Numbered from the stretch's first letter, positions 9,140-19,938 are shown. The stretch: DNA of 64,000 nucleotides from Mesorhizobium sp. SARCC-RB16n (GCF_008520305.1 NZ_ML703264.1:333966-397965); one strand, 5' to 3'. Program-made: numbers and translations. Notes: generated by a model from the letters alone, not told the origin.

Positions 9140-11716
9140 TCAGAGTGTGCGGGTCACCATCTCGACGCGGAAGCATTCGATGACGTCGCCGACGCGCATG
9201 TCCTCGTAGTTCTGGAAGGCCATGCCGCACTCCTGGCCGCCGGGGACTTCCGAAACCTCGTCCTTGAAGCGCTTCAGTGTCTTCAGCGTGCCTTCGTGGA
9301 TGACGACGTTGTCGCGGATCAGGCGTACGCCCGCGCCACGCTCGACCTTGCCTTCGGTGACACGGCAGCCGGCGATCTTGCCGACCTTGGTGATGTCGAA
9401 GATCTCGAGGATCTCGGCATTGCCGATGAAGGTTTCGCGACGCTCCGGCGACAGCAGGCCCGAGAGAGCCGCCTTCACATCATCCACCAGGTTGTAGATG
9501 ATCGAGTAGTAGCGGATCTCGATGCCCGCGGCCGCGGCCGCGGCACGCGCCTGCACATTGGCGCGCACGTTGAAGCCGATGATCGCCGCGCCGGACGTTT
9601 CGGCCAGCGAGACGTCGCTTTCGGTGATGGCGCCGGCGCCGGAATGAACGATGCGCGCACGCACTTCGTCGGTGCCGAGTTTGTCCAGAGCAGCGTTGAT
9701 CGCCTCGATCGAACCCTGAACGTCGCCCTTGATGACCAGCGGGAATTCCTTCAGCCCGCTCGTCTGCAACTGCGACATCATCTGTTCGAGCGAGCCGCGC
9801 TGGCCGGCATGCCTGGCCACCGCCTTCTCGCGTGCCAGACGCTGGCGATATTCGGTGATCTCGCGGGCACGGGCCTCGTTGTTGACCACGGCGAAGCGGT
9901 CGCCGGCCTGCGGCGTTCCCTGAAGGCCAAGCACCTCGACCGGCATCGCCGGCGGCGCTTCCTTGATCTGCTCGCCGCGGTCGTTGACCAGCGCGCGCAC
10001 CCGGCCCCATTCGTTGCCGGCGACAAGGATGTCGCCCGGCATCAAGGTGCCGGTCTGGACCAGCACAGTGGCGACGGGGCCACGGCCCTTGTCGAGCTGC
10101 GCTTCGATGACGACACCCTCGGCGGTGCGGTCGGGGTTGGCCTTGAGGTCGAGGATTTCGGCCTGCAGCAGGATCGCCTCGAGCAATTTGTCGAGATTGG
10201 TGCCCTTGGTCGCCGACACTTCGACGTCCAGCACTTCACCGCCCATCGATTCGACGAAGACCTCGTGGCGCAAGAGTTCCGAGCGCACTTTCTGCGGATC
10301 GGCGTCATGCTTGTCGATCTTGTTGATCGCCACGATGATCGGAACGCCGGCCGCCTTGGCATGGCTGATCGATTCGATCGTCTGCGGCATGACGCTGTCA
10401 TCGGCCGCCACCACCAGGATGGCGATGTCGGTCGCCTGGGCGCCACGGGCGCGCATCGCCGTGAAGGCGGCGTGGCCGGGCGTGTCGATGAAGGTGATCT
10501 TCTGACCGTTCTTCTCGACCTGATAGGCGCCGATATGCTGGGTGATGCCGCCGGCCTCGCCGGAAACGACATTGGCGTTGCGGATCGCATCGAGCAGCGA
10601 CGTCTTGCCGTGGTCGACGTGGCCCATGATGGTGACGACCGGCGGACGCGACACGAGGTCTTCCGGACGGTCGGCGATGTTGAACAGGCCTTCCTCGATA
10701 TCGGACTCGGCGACGCGACGGACCGTGTGGCCGAATTCGGTGGCCACCAGTTCGGCCGTGTCGGCGTCGATGACGTCGCCCGGCTTCAGGATTTGGCCCT
10801 GCTTCATGAAGTACTTGACCAGGTCGACAGCACGCTCGGACATGCGCTGCGCCAGTTCCTGGATGGTGATGGTCTCGGGCAGGATCACTTCACGCATGAC
10901 CTTCTCGCGCGGCTCGTTGTGCATCGCGCGCTTGAATTTTTCCTGGCGGCGACGCATCGACGACAGCGAACGGGCTCGCGCGTCCTCGTCGGACAACGCG
11001 GAATTCAGTGTCAGCTTGCCACGGCGGCGGTCTTCCTCGCTCTTGGTGGGCTTTGCCGGACGCGCCACTTCGGGCGTGACCAGGCGGCGCACCGGCGCAC
11101 CGGCGGTCGCCCGCTTCGGCTTGACCTCTTCTTCCTCGTCGGCGGTTGCCAGTTCAGCTGCTTGCGGCGCGCGGCGACGCGCCTCTTCCTCGGCGCGACG
11201 GCGCGATTCGGCCTCGGTCTGCAGCCGAGCCTCTTCCTCGGCCTGGCGGCGCGCAGAGTCCTCGCGTTCGCGCTTGCGGCGCTCTTCGTCCTCGGCGCGG
11301 CGCTTGGCCTCTTCGGCTGCGCGCTGACGGTCTTCGACCTCGCGGACTTTCGAGCCCTCGAGCGCCCTGCGGCGCGCTTCCATTTCGCTGCGCGATAATT
11401 CGTTCAGCACCATGCCGCTGCGCTCGACCGGGGGCGGCGGCGGGGGCGGCGCCTTGGGCGCTTCCTGCACGACAGGTGCAGCCACGACCGCCGGCTTCGG
11501 CGTGAAGACGGGCGCAGGCGGAGCGGCAACCGGCTCCGGCTTGTCGCCGGGCAGCGAGAACTTGCGCTTCTTGGTCTCGACCACGACCGACTTGGTACGG
11601 CCGTGCGAGAAGTTCTGGCGCACAGTGCCCTGTTCCATGCCGGGGCGCTTCAGCGTCAAGGTCTTCTTCGGTGTAACACTCAACGTCTTGTCGTCGCCCG
11701 ATTTCGTATCGTTCAT
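9140..11716 (-). CDS. infB: Translation initiation factor IF-2
   Basis: An 858-residue GTPase that delivers fMet-tRNA to the 30S subunit and promotes subunit joining. The N-terminal third is low-complexity: Pro/Ala-rich, then a long Arg/Glu/Ala coiled coil (about 110-190). An IF2_N segment follows ([19 protein letters not shown]). The G domain starts near residue 365 with GHVDHGKT, then DTPGHAAF and NKID. The C-terminal beta-barrel and fMet-tRNA domains end the protein. Its ATG overlaps the stop of the upstream ylxR-like gene (ATGA). It is part of the nusA-ylxR-infB-rbfA-truB order. Confidence 0.98.
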   Translation of the reverse strand: MNDTKSGDDKTLSVTPKKTLTLKRPGMEQGTVRQNFSHGRTKSVVVETKKRKFSLPGDKPEPVAAPPAPVFTPKPAVVAAPVVQEAPKAPPPPPPPVERSGMVLNELSRSEMEARRRALEGSKVREVEDRQRAAEEAKRRAEDEERRKREREDSARRQAEEEARLQTEAESRRRAEEEARRRAPQAAELATADEEEEVKPKRATAGAPVRRLVTPEVARPAKPTKSEEDRRRGKLTLNSALSDEDARARSLSSMRRRQEKFKRAMHNEPREKVMREVILPETITIQELAQRMSERAVDLVKYFMKQGQILKPGDVIDADTAELVATEFGHTVRRVAESDIEEGLFNIADRPEDLVSRPPVVTIMGHVDHGKTSLLDAIRNANVVSGEAGGITQHIGAYQVEKNGQKITFIDTPGHAAFTAMRARGAQATDIAILVVAADDSVMPQTIESISHAKAAGVPIIVAINKIDKHDADPQKVRSELLRHEVFVESMGGEVLDVEVSATKGTNLDKLLEAILLQAEILDLKANPDRTAEGVVIEAQLDKGRGPVATVLVQTGTLMPGDILVAGNEWGRVRALVNDRGEQIKEAPPAMPVEVLGLQGTPQAGDRFAVVNNEARAREITEYRQRLAREKAVARHAGQRGSLEQMMSQLQTSGLKEFPLVIKGDVQGSIEAINAALDKLGTDEVRARIVHSGAGAITESDVSLAETSGAAIIGFNVRANVQARAAAAAAGIEIRYYSIIYNLVDDVKAALSGLLSPERRETFIGNAEILEIFDITKVGKIAGCRVTEGKVERGAGVRLIRDNVVIHEGTLKTLKRFKDEVSEVPGGQECGMAFQNYEDMRVGDVIECFRVEMVTRTL

Positions 11717-12363
11717 TCCATATCCTCTGCAGCATCATCTTCGTCAGCAACGGCCGCAAGCATTGCAAGATCGTCCGGGGTTCCGCCCCGATATCGGTCG
11801 AGCGCAACCATGCGCTTCTGGACCGCCTTACCCGCGTCTCCCGCGAGGACGGCAGCATGTATCACATTTGTACCCCCCAATGCCAAGCTCAACTCGGCCT
11901 CGGAGAAAAGTTTGTAGGCAAGGATGGAAGGGCCGCCGATATGGACGGTCGCCCGCCGCGCCTGGCTGATCTTGCGCACGCCATCGTCGGATGCTTCGGT
12001 CGCGTGGAGCACGAAAAGCGCCAGCCCGCCGCGCACCGCGCTCTCCACCTTGGTGGCTCCCAGCGAAATCGCGCCTGCCTTGCGGGCAAGGCCCAGCATG
12101 CCCAGAGCTGATTTGGAGAGCAATCCGTCAACCATGCCACCCAGGTCGGGCGGCACAATCACCTGTGCCTTGAAGGCGCGGGCAAAAAGGTTCTTGGCCG
12201 CCGCCTTTTCGATATGTAGGCGGTCGGCACTCACCCAGCAACCGCGGCCGGGCAGATTTCTCTTGAGATCGGGAACGACGGCCGAATCCGGACCGACAAC
12301 GAACCGGATCAGTTCATCCGGTTCGGCCTGTTTTCGGGTGACGATGCAGGTGCGATCGTTCAT
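11713..12363 (-). CDS. YlxR (DUF448) - ribosomal L7Ae-like fusion, RNA-binding protein
   Basis: A 216-residue protein encoded between nusA and infB. Residues 1-75 are a YlxR domain ([19 protein letters not shown], then [16 protein letters not shown]). Residues 85-185 resemble the L7Ae/YlxQ fold ([19 protein letters not shown]). In Bacillus these are two separate genes, ylxR and ylxQ; in alphaproteobacteria they are commonly joined. The role is presumably RNA binding in translation or ribosome assembly; no precise function is established. The start is ATG 12363; a TTG three codons upstream is less likely. The stop overlaps infB by four bases. Confidence 0.88.
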   Translation of the reverse strand: MNDRTCIVTRKQAEPDELIRFVVGPDSAVVPDLKRNLPGRGCWVSADRLHIEKAAAKNLFARAFKAQVIVPPDLGGMVDGLLSKSALGMLGLARKAGAISLGATKVESAVRGGLALFVLHATEASDDGVRKISQARRATVHIGGPSILAYKLFSEAELSLALGGTNVIHAAVLAGDAGKAVQKRMVALDRYRGGTPDDLAMLAAVADEDDAAEDME

Positions 12364-12401
12364 CTCGTCCAAGGGCGGGTTGTGTGCGATGCGGCTTCAC
12401 C

Positions 12402-13997
12402 TCACGCACCAACGGCTTCGTCGGCCGTTTCTTCTTCGGCCGCAAGCTCGTCTTCTGTGATCCAGCCGGCCTTGAGGCGAGCGGCCAGAACCATCTGCTC
12501 GGCATCGGCGCGCGAAACGCCGTGATTGGCCAGCACGCCCGGATAGACCTTGGTCTCGCCGTCCTTGCGTTCCTTCCAGCCGGTGAGGTCGTCGGCGGCA
12601 TAGCCGGCGAAATCCTCGATCGTCTTCACGCCGTCCTCGCCGAGCGTCACCATCATGGCGGTGGTGACGCCGGGAATTTCGCGCAGGTCATCCGAAACGC
12701 CCAGCGCCTTGCGCTTCTCGTCGTGTTCGGCCTCGATCTTCTCCAGATACTCGCGGGCGCGGGTCTGGATTTCAGAGGCGGTATCGTCATCGAAGCCGTC
12801 GATCGAGGCGATTTCGCCGGCATCGACATAGGCGACTTCCTCGACGCTGGTGAAGCCTTCGGAGGCCAGCACCTGGCCGACCATCTCGTCGACATCGAGC
12901 GCTTCCATGAACAGCGCCGAGCGCTCGACGAATTCCTTCTGGCGGCGCTCGGATTCCTCGGCCTCGGTCAGGATGTCGATGTCCCAGCCGGTGAGCTGCG
13001 AGGCAAGGCGCACGTTCTGGCCGCGGCGGCCGATGGCCAGCGACAGCTGATCGTCGGGAACCACCACTTCGATGCGCTCCGCATCCTCGTCGAGCACGAC
13101 CTTGGCGACTTCCGCCGGCTGCAGTGCATTGACAATGAAGGAGGCGGCCGAAGGCGACCACGGAATGATGTCGATCTTCTCGCCCTGCAATTCGCCGACG
13201 ACGGCCTGGACGCGGCTGCCGCGCATACCGACGCAGGCGCCGACCGGATCGATCGAGCTATCACGCGAGATGACGGCGATCTTGGCGCGCGAGCCCGGGT
13301 CGCGGGCGACCGACTTGATCTCGATGATGCCGTCATAGATCTCCGGCACTTCCATGGTGAAGAGCTTGGCCATGAACTGCGGATGGGTGCGCGACAGGAA
13401 AATCTGCGGGCCGCGCTGCTCGCGGCGCACGTCGTAGACATAAGCTCGGACACGATCGCCGTATTTGTAGTTTTCGCGCGGGATCAGCTCGTCGCGGCGG
13501 ATGATCGCCTCGCCACGGCCGAGATCGACGATGACGTTGCCATATTCGACGCGCTTGACGGTGCCGTTGACGATTTCGCCGATGCGGTCCTTGTATTCGT
13601 CATACTGGCGGTCACGCTCGGCCTCGCGCACCTTCTGCACGATGACCTGCTTGGCCGACTGGGCGGCGATGCGGCCGAAATCCATCGGCGGCAGCTGTTC
13701 GGCGATGAAATCGCCAAGCTGGGCGTCGGGATTGCGCTCGCGGGCGGAGGAAATAGCGATCTGGGTGGCGTAATCGTCGACCTTTTCGACCACTTCCATC
13801 AGCCGCTGCAGCTTCATCTCGCCGGTGTTCGGGTTGATGTCGGCGCGGATGTTTGTCTCCTGGCCATAACGCGAACGCGCCGCCTTCTGGATCGCATCGG
13901 CCATGGCGGCGATGACGATCGACTTGTCGATCGACTTTTCACGCGCGACCGCATCGGCAATCTGCAGCAGTTCAAGTCTGTTGGCGCTTACAACCAT
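12402..13997 (-). CDS. nusA: Transcription termination/antitermination protein NusA
   Basis: A 531-residue RNA polymerase-associated factor controlling pausing, termination and rRNA antitermination. In order: an N-terminal polymerase-binding domain ([20 protein letters not shown]), an S1 domain (about 135-200), two KH domains ([20 protein letters not shown] and the [12 protein letters not shown] block), then acidic C-terminal repeats and a helix-hairpin-helix part ([20 protein letters not shown]). The start at 13997 has GGGAGA upstream. rimP lies 49 bases upstream on the same strand. Confidence 0.98.
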   Translation of the reverse strand: MVVSANRLELLQIADAVAREKSIDKSIVIAAMADAIQKAARSRYGQETNIRADINPNTGEMKLQRLMEVVEKVDDYATQIAISSARERNPDAQLGDFIAEQLPPMDFGRIAAQSAKQVIVQKVREAERDRQYDEYKDRIGEIVNGTVKRVEYGNVIVDLGRGEAIIRRDELIPRENYKYGDRVRAYVYDVRREQRGPQIFLSRTHPQFMAKLFTMEVPEIYDGIIEIKSVARDPGSRAKIAVISRDSSIDPVGACVGMRGSRVQAVVGELQGEKIDIIPWSPSAASFIVNALQPAEVAKVVLDEDAERIEVVVPDDQLSLAIGRRGQNVRLASQLTGWDIDILTEAEESERRQKEFVERSALFMEALDVDEMVGQVLASEGFTSVEEVAYVDAGEIASIDGFDDDTASEIQTRAREYLEKIEAEHDEKRKALGVSDDLREIPGVTTAMMVTLGEDGVKTIEDFAGYAADDLTGWKERKDGETKVYPGVLANHGVSRADAEQMVLAARLKAGWITEDELAAEEETADEAVGA

Positions 13998-14046
13998 GTT
14001 CTTTCTCCCGAGCCTGTTCGCCGGACCTTTGCGCCCGGCAGCTCAA

Positions 14047-14694
14047 TCAAATGTCCTGTTCGTGTTCTTCCGCGGCGTCCGGTTCCGTACCGTCGGACAC
14101 ATCGTCGTCCGGCCCACCGCGGCGTTTCTTGGCTTCCTTGCGCGCCCTGTTGTCCTTGGACAACGCATCGCGAATGAGGTCGTCAGTCAGGATCAGCCGG
14201 ACATCGGCAATGGCATCGTAGGGCACGCGCACCGTCGGCTCCTCGCCATAGGCCGCCTTGTCGCGCTCGATCAGCACGTCATTGTCGCCGGCCTCGGCGA
14301 TCTTGCCCTTGAAACGCTTGCGATCCGCAACGACGACCGATGTCTCCATCTTCACCAAGTGACCGGTCCAGGTCACGAAATCCGATTTGCGGACCAGCGG
14401 CCGGTCGATGCCGGGAGAGGAGACTTCAAGATGATACGCCTTCTCGATCGGATCGTCGACGTCGAGTGCCGGCGATACGGCTCGGCTGACCTCTTCGCAA
14501 TCCTCGACGGTCATGGTGCCGTCGTCGCGCTCGGCCATGATCTGCAGCGTCAGCCCGTTCTGGCCGGACAGATGCACGCGCACGAGGCGGAAGCCGATGC
14601 CGCGCAGCACCGGCTGGACGATCAGCGCAATGCGCGCATCGATGCCGCTTTCGCGGATGATGCGGTCGTCACCTTCGCTTGCCGTTGCAGTCAT
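14047..14694 (-). CDS. rimP: Ribosome maturation factor RimP
   Basis: A 30S assembly factor of 215 residues. The core motifs are [19 protein letters not shown], the [19 protein letters not shown] block and [14 protein letters not shown]. The C-terminus is long and charged ([18 protein letters not shown]). I chose ATG 14694: the open frame runs 61 codons further upstream, but those codons cross the terminator at 14732-14766 and have no similarity to RimP. It is the first gene of the rimP-nusA-ylxR-infB unit. Confidence 0.94.
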   Translation of the reverse strand: MTATASEGDDRIIRESGIDARIALIVQPVLRGIGFRLVRVHLSGQNGLTLQIMAERDDGTMTVEDCEEVSRAVSPALDVDDPIEKAYHLEVSSPGIDRPLVRKSDFVTWTGHLVKMETSVVVADRKRFKGKIAEAGDNDVLIERDKAAYGEEPTVRVPYDAIADVRLILTDDLIRDALSKDNRARKEAKKRRGGPDDDVSDGTEPDAAEEHEQDI

Positions 14695-14731
14695 CAATTG
14701 CCTGTCGTTCGTTTCGAACCTATCGGCAGGT

Positions 14732-14766
14732 AATAAAAAAGAGCGGGACCGGGTGGACCCACTCTT
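14732..14766 (-). terminator. Intrinsic terminator upstream of rimP (end of the metK-trmB side)
   Basis: On the minus strand 14766-14739 forms a stem of about 11 pairs with one mismatch and an ACCC loop. TTTTTTATT follows directly (14740-14732). It is placed to end transcripts coming from trmB and the IS remnant before rimP, so rimP must have its own promoter in or just after this gap. Confidence 0.8.
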
Positions 14767-14849
14767 CGTCATACCGACCAAGAATTTGAGGCTGATATAA
14801 ACGATCCGGGCTGGTGTTTCAAGTCCGCAGTCCCGGCCTGTCGTAAGCA

Positions 14850-14888
14850 CATGAGTTGTCCGGATTAGGTAGCCCATGAGTTGTCCGG
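14850..14888. repeat. Direct repeat CATGAGTTGTCCGG, two copies
   Basis: The 14-mer occurs exactly at 14850-14863 and 14875-14888, 25 bases apart, right before a transposase fragment. It may be the end sequence of the insertion element, doubled or flanking an earlier insertion. Confidence 0.6.
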
Positions 14889-14917
14889 TTTTTATCGCCA
14901 GCCAATGGAGGCTGGGG

Positions 14918-15010
14918 ATGACACGGACAGCATGGCTACAGGGCCGGAGAATGCAGAAGTTTCGGGATGTATTGAGCCGCTGGGATCACGGCGATTTGTC
15001 GATGGTCCCG
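14918..15010 (+). pseudogene. N-terminal fragment of an IS transposase
   Basis: The frame from ATG 14918 encodes [20 protein letters not shown] followed by [10 protein letters not shown]. It resembles the first 30 residues of ISNCY-type transposases, whose N-terminus normally runs straight into a helix-turn-helix. Here the similarity stops after MV: the frame continues as SGSLPEPLP and into the 3' end of trmB. No helix-turn-helix or catalytic domain remains. It is therefore a dead remnant, probably left by deletion up to the trmB end. The family assignment is from memory of the motif and is moderate. Confidence 0.55.
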
Positions 15011-15051
15011 GCTTCCGGCAGCTTGCCGGAGCCGTTGCCGGTTGGGCGCGC

Positions 15052-15753
15052 TTACGTCCTGACGAAGGTAAGATAGGCCGGCCGCCGGCCCTCGCGGATG
15101 GCCTTGGCCTCATAGCGCGTACCCGGCCAGCCCTCATAGGAGCGATGCCAATCCGCCGCTTCCGCAGCCTGCCATAGGAAGGCGCCGTGCACCCGGCAAT
15201 GCAGCAAGGTCCAGTTCACATAAGTGTCGATGTCGGACGCGAAGCGGAACTTTGCGCCCCGCTTCAGGACACGCGCGAAGCGGTCGAGATTGACCGGGCT
15301 GACGAAACGCCGCTTCCAGTGCTTTTTCTTCGGCCAAGGGTCGGGATAGAGAAGATCGATGCCGTCGAGCGAGGACGACGGCAGCCAGTCGAGCAACTGG
15401 GTGGCGTCGTCGTCGTAAACCCTGAGATTGGCCAGCGGCGCTGCCCGCACCGCCATCATCATCTTGGCCATGCCGTTGACGAAGGGTTCTACGCCGATGA
15501 AGCCGATCGTCGGCGCCTCGATCGCGCGGTGCAGAAGATGTTCGCCGCCGCCAAAGCCGATCTCGAGCCGAACCGCCGAAACCTCGGTTTTGAACAAGGT
15601 CCGCAGATCCGACGGCGCTTCAGCCGTCAGATCGAGCCGGTAGGCGCCAAGCCCGCTTTCCAGCGCCGCCGCCTGCTGCGGGCGAACGGGTTTGCCGCGC
15701 CGACGGCCGAAGAAGGCTTCGGTCGTGCGGCTTGGCCTGTCCCCGTCACGCAT
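15052..15753 (-). CDS. trmB: tRNA (guanine-N7-)-methyltransferase
   Basis: Methylates G46 of the tRNA variable loop with SAM. The 233-residue protein has the SAM-binding motif [13 protein letters not shown], the [16 protein letters not shown] block diagnostic of TrmB, and a conserved C-terminal PGTRYEAKA segment. ATG 15753 is preferred over a TTG four codons upstream, which would have no room for a ribosome site. metK is the next gene upstream, 27 bases away, on the same strand. The C-terminal end borders the IS remnant, but the conserved domain appears complete. Confidence 0.94.
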   Translation of the reverse strand: MRDGDRPSRTTEAFFGRRRGKPVRPQQAAALESGLGAYRLDLTAEAPSDLRTLFKTEVSAVRLEIGFGGGEHLLHRAIEAPTIGFIGVEPFVNGMAKMMMAVRAAPLANLRVYDDDATQLLDWLPSSSLDGIDLLYPDPWPKKKHWKRRFVSPVNLDRFARVLKRGAKFRFASDIDTYVNWTLLHCRVHGAFLWQAAEAADWHRSYEGWPGTRYEAKAIREGRRPAYLTFVRT

Positions 15754-15780
15754 CGATTGGCGCAAGTCCTGCCGCCGCCG

Positions 15781-17046
15781 TCAGGCCGCGACAGCATCCT
15801 TGAGCGCCTTGGCCAGATCGGTCTTTTCCCAGGAGAAGGACCCGTCACGGCCGGCCTTGCGGCCAAAATGACCGTAGGAAGACGTCTTGGCGTAAATCGG
15901 CTTGTTGAGATCGAGATGACGGCGGATGCCGGACGGCGACAGGTCCATCACGGTGCGCAGCGCATCCTCGAGCCTGGCCTCGTCAACCTTGCCGGTGCCG
16001 TGCAGATCGACATAGACCGACAGCGGCTGGGCGACACCGATGGCGTAGGAAAGCTGGATGGTGCAACGGTCGGCAAGCTTCGCCGCCACGACGTTCTTGG
16101 CCAGATAGCGCGCCGCATAGGCAGCCGAGCGGTCGACCTTGGTGGTGTCCTTGCCGGAGAAGGCGCCGCCGCCATGGGGGGCCGCGCCGCCATAGGTGTC
16201 GACGATGATCTTGCGACCGGTCAGGCCGGCATCGCCGTCGGGACCGCCGATGACGAACTTGCCGGTCGGGTTGATGTACCACATGCAGTCGTCAGCGATC
16301 TTGAGGTCGCCCAATGCCTCGCGGATATAAGGCTCCACGACCTTGCGGACCTTCTTGGAATCCCAGCTTGAATCGAGATGCTGGGTCGACAGCACGATCT
16401 GCGTCGCCTCGGCGGCCTTGCCGTCGATGTAGCGGACGGTGACCTGGCTCTTGGCGTCCGGTCCGAGCTTGCCGGCCTCGCCGTTGTTTTCGTGGCGCGC
16501 GGCGGCCAGGAGTTCGAGGATCTTGTGGCTGTAATAGATCGGCGCCGGCATCAGGTCCGGCGTCTCGCGGCAGGCATAGCCGAACATGATGCCCTGGTCG
16601 CCGGCACCTTCCTCGCCCTGACGGTCGGCGGCGTTGTCGACGCCCTGGCCGATATCAGGCGACTGGCCATGCAACAGAACCTCGATCTTGGCCGTCTTCC
16701 AGTGGAAGCCGGCCTGCTCGTAGCCGATCTCGCGGATCGCCTTACGGGCGACGGATTTGAACTTCGCGGGGTTGACGACAGGGTGGCCCGCGGCGTCCTT
16801 GAGGATGTTGCCGGCCTTGTCCTTCTTCAGGAGCGTCTCGGGAACGCGCACCTCGCCGGCGATGACGACGCGGTTGGTGGTCGCCAGCGTCTCGCAGGCG
16901 ACACGGACTTTCCACGGGTCCATGCCGGTCTTCTTGGCTTCACGATAGACCAGATCGACAATTTCGTCGGAGATCCGGTCACAGACTTTGTCGGGATGGC
17001 CCTCGGCAACGGATTCCGAGGTAAAGAAGTAGTTCTGCCGCGTCAC
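15781..17046 (-). CDS. metK: S-adenosylmethionine synthetase
   Basis: Makes SAM from methionine and ATP. At 421 residues it is slightly longer than the E. coli enzyme, with family motifs [20 protein letters not shown] (start), [12 protein letters not shown] and GGGAFSGKD. The start is a GTG at 17046, supported by GAGGGG a few bases upstream and by the conserved N-terminus. It is coupled by position to trmB, an important SAM consumer. Upstream lies a hairpin with a U tract (17062-17085), which may be a leader attenuator. Confidence 0.98.
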   Translation of the reverse strand: MTRQNYFFTSESVAEGHPDKVCDRISDEIVDLVYREAKKTGMDPWKVRVACETLATTNRVVIAGEVRVPETLLKKDKAGNILKDAAGHPVVNPAKFKSVARKAIREIGYEQAGFHWKTAKIEVLLHGQSPDIGQGVDNAADRQGEEGAGDQGIMFGYACRETPDLMPAPIYYSHKILELLAAARHENNGEAGKLGPDAKSQVTVRYIDGKAAEATQIVLSTQHLDSSWDSKKVRKVVEPYIREALGDLKIADDCMWYINPTGKFVIGGPDGDAGLTGRKIIVDTYGGAAPHGGGAFSGKDTTKVDRSAAYAARYLAKNVVAAKLADRCTIQLSYAIGVAQPLSVYVDLHGTGKVDEARLEDALRTVMDLSPSGIRRHLDLNKPIYAKTSSYGHFGRKAGRDGSFSWEKTDLAKALKDAVAA

Positions 17047-17061
17047 GGGTGTCCCCTCTTG

Positions 17062-17085
17062 AAAAACGATCGGCAGGCTGCCGAT
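17062..17085 (-). promoter_or_regulatory. Terminator-like hairpin in the metK leader
   Basis: ATCGGC (17069-17074) pairs with GCCGAT (17080-17085) around a short loop. On the minus strand this is followed by CG and TTTTT (17066-17062), then by the metK ribosome site. Upstream lies a weak promoter-like pair, TTGACG (17128-17123) and TAACAC (17104-17099), with an 18-base spacer. This is either an attenuator in the metK leader or a terminator for the upstream regulator gene. Confidence 0.5.
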
Positions 17086-17174
17086 TTTGGCGCGCCACGT
17101 GTTAGCGGGGCAAAGCGCTGCTCGTCAAGCGTTGCCGCGGATCTGGCCTGAATGTCGGAGACGATATCTTGTGC

Positions 17175-17198
17175 CACCGGCGGCGCACGCCGCCGGTG
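17175..17198 (-). other. GC-rich hairpin after the HTH regulator gene
   Basis: caccggcggc (17175-17184) pairs perfectly with gccgccggtg (17189-17198). It begins 15 bases beyond the stop of the helix-turn-helix gene in the minus direction. No U tract follows (GCACAAGA). It is a likely 3'-end structure of that transcript. Confidence 0.55.
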
Positions 17199-17213
17199 CA
17201 AAGCGCATTGCGA

Positions 17214-17633
17214 TCAGTCGAGATCGTCCTCGGCGAGCGATTTCACCAGGTCTATGATCCTGCGGCGCACCTTGACGTCGGCGATCTTGACAAAGGCCCG
17301 GTTGAGCTGCAGCCCTTCGGGACTGCCGCAGAATTCGACGGCGAAAGCCATCGAGCTATCCTCGGCAAAGCCACGGTTTGCCGTCAGTTCCTGGCCTGGC
17401 GCATCCTCGAAAAAGAAGGCGACGGGCACGCCGAGTATCGAGGCTATCGCCTGCAGACGGCTGGCACCGACGCGATTGGTGCCCTTTTCATATTTCTGGA
17501 TCTGTTGAAACGTGATGCCGAGATTCTCGCCCAGTTTTTCCTGGCTCATTCCAAGCATATTGCGGCGAAGCCGGATCCGACTTCCAACGTGAATGTCGAT
17601 GGGATTCGGTTTCTTCTTGTTTTCTTCTGTCAT
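17214..17633 (-). CDS. XRE-family transcriptional regulator (PraR/PhrR-like)
   Basis: A 139-residue DNA-binding protein. The helix-turn-helix covers about residues 15-70 (RIRLRRNMLGMSQEKLGENL then TFQQIQKYEKGTNRVGASRL). The C-terminal part has NRGFAEDSSMAFAVEFCG and RRRIIDLVKSLAEDD. ATG 17633 has AGGA at correct spacing; the upstream extension is discarded. The position between lnt and metK is typical of rhizobia. Homologues there include PraR of Rhizobium leguminosarum (biofilm and quorum-sensing control) and PhrR of Sinorhizobium (stress-induced). Which role applies here is not shown by the sequence. Confidence 0.88.
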   Translation of the reverse strand: MTEENKKKPNPIDIHVGSRIRLRRNMLGMSQEKLGENLGITFQQIQKYEKGTNRVGASRLQAIASILGVPVAFFFEDAPGQELTANRGFAEDSSMAFAVEFCGSPEGLQLNRAFVKIADVKVRRRIIDLVKSLAEDDLD

Positions 17634-17771
17634 TTTTTCCTCGCCGAATTTTTTCGGCTTTGTGATTTTTTCCTGCCCAAACAAAGCCGGAGGCGACTGC
17701 CCCAACAGAACGATCCACCAGCTTCGAGAAATTTTCAGGCGGTACAGTATGAGTTTCTAATGTGCCAACTG

Positions 17772-19364
17772 TCAATTCACCCGTAGCCTTTGCCTTACGT
17801 TCAACAAGGCCCCTACCAGCGCAAACAGCAACATGATCAGCATTCCGTTAATGCGCCGCTGACTGGGCGAAATGACCATCTGTTCGGAGACAGGCACCCT
17901 CACATCGATGGCCCCGCGCGCGTCGATCGCCAGCGCATCGACGACGCGGCCACGTGAGTCGACAACGGCCGAGATGCCGTTGTTAGCAGCACGCAACAAG
18001 GGCAATCCGTTCTCCACAGCGCGAATCTGGGCCTGCCTGAAATGCTGATACGGTCCCGGCGTGTCGCCGAACCACGCATCATTGGTAACGTTCACAATAA
18101 GCTGCGCTGACGTAGCGTCAACTGCCACCAGATCGGGAAAGATCACCTCATAACAGATAAATGGCAGGGCACGAATGCCGCCCGGCAGCGTGATGGGATG
18201 ACGCTCGTTGCCGGCTGTGAAAGTCATCGGCCCCGCGACGAGTTGTTCGATGCCGAAACGGCCGAGCAGGTCGGCAAAAGGCAGGTACTCGCCGAACGGC
18301 ACCAGATGGACCTTGTCCACGGCATCGGTGATCTCGCCCTCGTCGTTGATCGCCACGACGGAGTTGTAGTAGCGGCTGTCGGCGCTTGCCGCCGAGCCGC
18401 CCTCTTCGCGCACGACGCCGGCGATCAGCATCTGGCCATCGCCCAGCATGTCGCCCAGCGCCGTCAAGGCATCGGGGCGCTCGGTGAAAAGGAACGGCAC
18501 CGAGGTCTCCGGCCAGAGAATCAATTGCGGTTTTTCGTGACCCGGATCCGGCGCCTTGGCGGACAGGCCCAGCAAGGTGGCGAAGATGCGGTCGCGCACC
18601 GAGGCATCCCACTTTTCCGACAGGTCGACGGCCGGCTGGACGATGCGGACATCGAGACTGCGCGTCGCCGGCTTTTCGGGGGCGGTGAGCCTGACATAGC
18701 CAAAGCCGGCATGGGCGGCAGCCAGCACGACAAACAGCACAGCGCCCAGCCGAAGATGCCGGCGCGCCGCCAGCAGCGCCGGCAGTGCGAAAAGGAAGAC
18801 CGCGAGCGCGTTCATGCCGATCATGCCGGTCACCGAGACGCTCTGCATCAAAAGGGGTACCGGCATCGCCGCGTAGCCGATGGCATTCCAGGGAAAACCG
18901 GTGAACAGAAAGCCGCGCAGCCACTCCGCCAGCGCAAAACCGAAGGCAAGGGCCGCGATGCGGCCAATATCGCTGCTCCACAGGAGCCGGGCGACCATCG
19001 TTGCAAAGCCATAGAAAAATGCGAGCACGAAAGGAATGCCGACCACAGCGAAGGGAAGCGCCCAGGCAAAGTCGTCGGCCTCGACCAGCAGCGCCGAGCC
19101 GATCCACCAGAGGCCGGCGAGGAAATAGCCGAAGCCGAACCACCAACCGACGGCGAAAGCCGGCCGCAGGCGCCGTAACAGGCTGCTGGAGGCCTCGCCG
19201 GTCGCGCCGTCGAGCAGCCAGACCAGCAACGGAAACGAAATGAAACAGGCGGCGAAGAAATCGTAAGGCGCCTGGCCCAGCACCGCCAGCGCTCCGGCGA
19301 GAAAGGCCACCAGCGCGCGGCGCCAGCCCCAGAGCAGAATTATCCGGCCGGCAAGGCGCACCAT
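17772..19364 (-). CDS. lnt: Apolipoprotein N-acyltransferase
   Basis: An inner-membrane enzyme adding the third acyl chain to lipoproteins. The 530-residue protein has about six N-terminal membrane helices and one near the C-terminus ([16 protein letters not shown]), with a nitrilase-type periplasmic domain between. The catalytic Glu, Lys and Cys are visible in [11 protein letters not shown] (about 285), [13 protein letters not shown] (about 350) and [12 protein letters not shown] (about 403). ATG 19364 has GGAAG upstream. It is separated from corC by a VOC-family gene. Its products, acylated lipoproteins, include several predicted from this window. Confidence 0.95.
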   Translation of the reverse strand: MVRLAGRIILLWGWRRALVAFLAGALAVLGQAPYDFFAACFISFPLLVWLLDGATGEASSSLLRRLRPAFAVGWWFGFGYFLAGLWWIGSALLVEADDFAWALPFAVVGIPFVLAFFYGFATMVARLLWSSDIGRIAALAFGFALAEWLRGFLFTGFPWNAIGYAAMPVPLLMQSVSVTGMIGMNALAVFLFALPALLAARRHLRLGAVLFVVLAAAHAGFGYVRLTAPEKPATRSLDVRIVQPAVDLSEKWDASVRDRIFATLLGLSAKAPDPGHEKPQLILWPETSVPFLFTERPDALTALGDMLGDGQMLIAGVVREEGGSAASADSRYYNSVVAINDEGEITDAVDKVHLVPFGEYLPFADLLGRFGIEQLVAGPMTFTAGNERHPITLPGGIRALPFICYEVIFPDLVAVDATSAQLIVNVTNDAWFGDTPGPYQHFRQAQIRAVENGLPLLRAANNGISAVVDSRGRVVDALAIDARGAIDVRVPVSEQMVISPSQRRINGMLIMLLFALVGALLNVRQRLRVN

Positions 19365-19453
19365 GAATACTTCCGAGTCGCGCGAATCAGGAGCCAAGAT
19401 TTATCAGGCCGCGGCCTGCACTCCAAACGCCGGCGCGATCACCGGCTGCCGCT

Positions 19454-19924
19454 CTACCGGTGCCAGCCTTCGATGCGCAAGCCGCCCAACCGTTCGGCCT
19501 CTTCACGGGAGACGGAACGCAAGGTCTGGGAAAACGTCCAGACATGGCCTTCGGGATCGCGGGCCCGATACTGACGTTCGCCGTAGAACTGGTCCGCCGG
19601 CTCCTGGATTACGGCAGCGCCGGCGGCCCGCGCCTGCTCGCAATGCGCATCCAGGCCGTCTTTCAGCCTGACATAGACCGACTGCGTGTTCTTACCCGAG
19701 ACCGATGCAGGGCTTGCGACATGGTCGGTCCATTCGGAATCGACGATGATGCAGCCATCCCCGAACCGCATCTCGGCATGGACCAGTTTCCCGTCGGTAT
19801 CGCTGACCACCATGCTGCGCTCGAAGCCGAAGGCCGCCTCGAGCCAATCCAGCGCCGCACGCGGGTCCCGGTAGAACACGCCAGAGCCGAGGACCGGATG
19901 CTTGAACGGATCCTCGACGGTCAC
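19454..19924 (-). CDS. VOC-family (glyoxalase/bleomycin-resistance-like) protein
   Basis: A 156-residue protein with the paired beta-alpha-beta-beta-beta fold of the vicinal oxygen chelate superfamily: FYRDPRAALDWLEAAFGF with HAEMRFGDGCIIVDSE, then YVRLKDGLDAHCEQARAAGA with ADQFYGERQYRARDPEGHVW. This type is common in alphaproteobacteria and has no fixed substrate. It lies 14 bases after corC and about 90 before lnt, interrupting an otherwise conserved order. The function is unassigned; a lyase, dioxygenase or binding role are all possible. Confidence 0.8.
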   Translation of the reverse strand: MTVEDPFKHPVLGSGVFYRDPRAALDWLEAAFGFERSMVVSDTDGKLVHAEMRFGDGCIIVDSEWTDHVASPASVSGKNTQSVYVRLKDGLDAHCEQARAAGAAVIQEPADQFYGERQYRARDPEGHVWTFSQTLRSVSREEAERLGGLRIEGWHR

Positions 19925-19938
19925 GGCGCGGCAGCTTT

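Noticed and set aside
9296-11398. A 700-codon open frame opposite infB
   Set aside because: Shadow of the IF-2 gene; the composition follows the antisense of its codons and there are no motifs.
12384-14177. A 597-codon open frame opposite nusA
   Set aside because: Shadow of NusA, spanning the nusA-rimP gap without any recognisable protein.
14695-14877. N-terminal extension of RimP by 61 codons
   Set aside because: It would translate through an intrinsic terminator, and the residues do not resemble RimP; ATG 14694 fits the family.
14850-15045. An intact insertion sequence
   Set aside because: Only about 30 transposase residues remain and no second end or catalytic part is visible before trmB.
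17047-17200. Known SAM riboswitch upstream of metK
   Set aside because: No SAM-II core or SAM/SAH consensus found by eye; only a hairpin with a U tract is kept as an open finding. A covariance search would decide.
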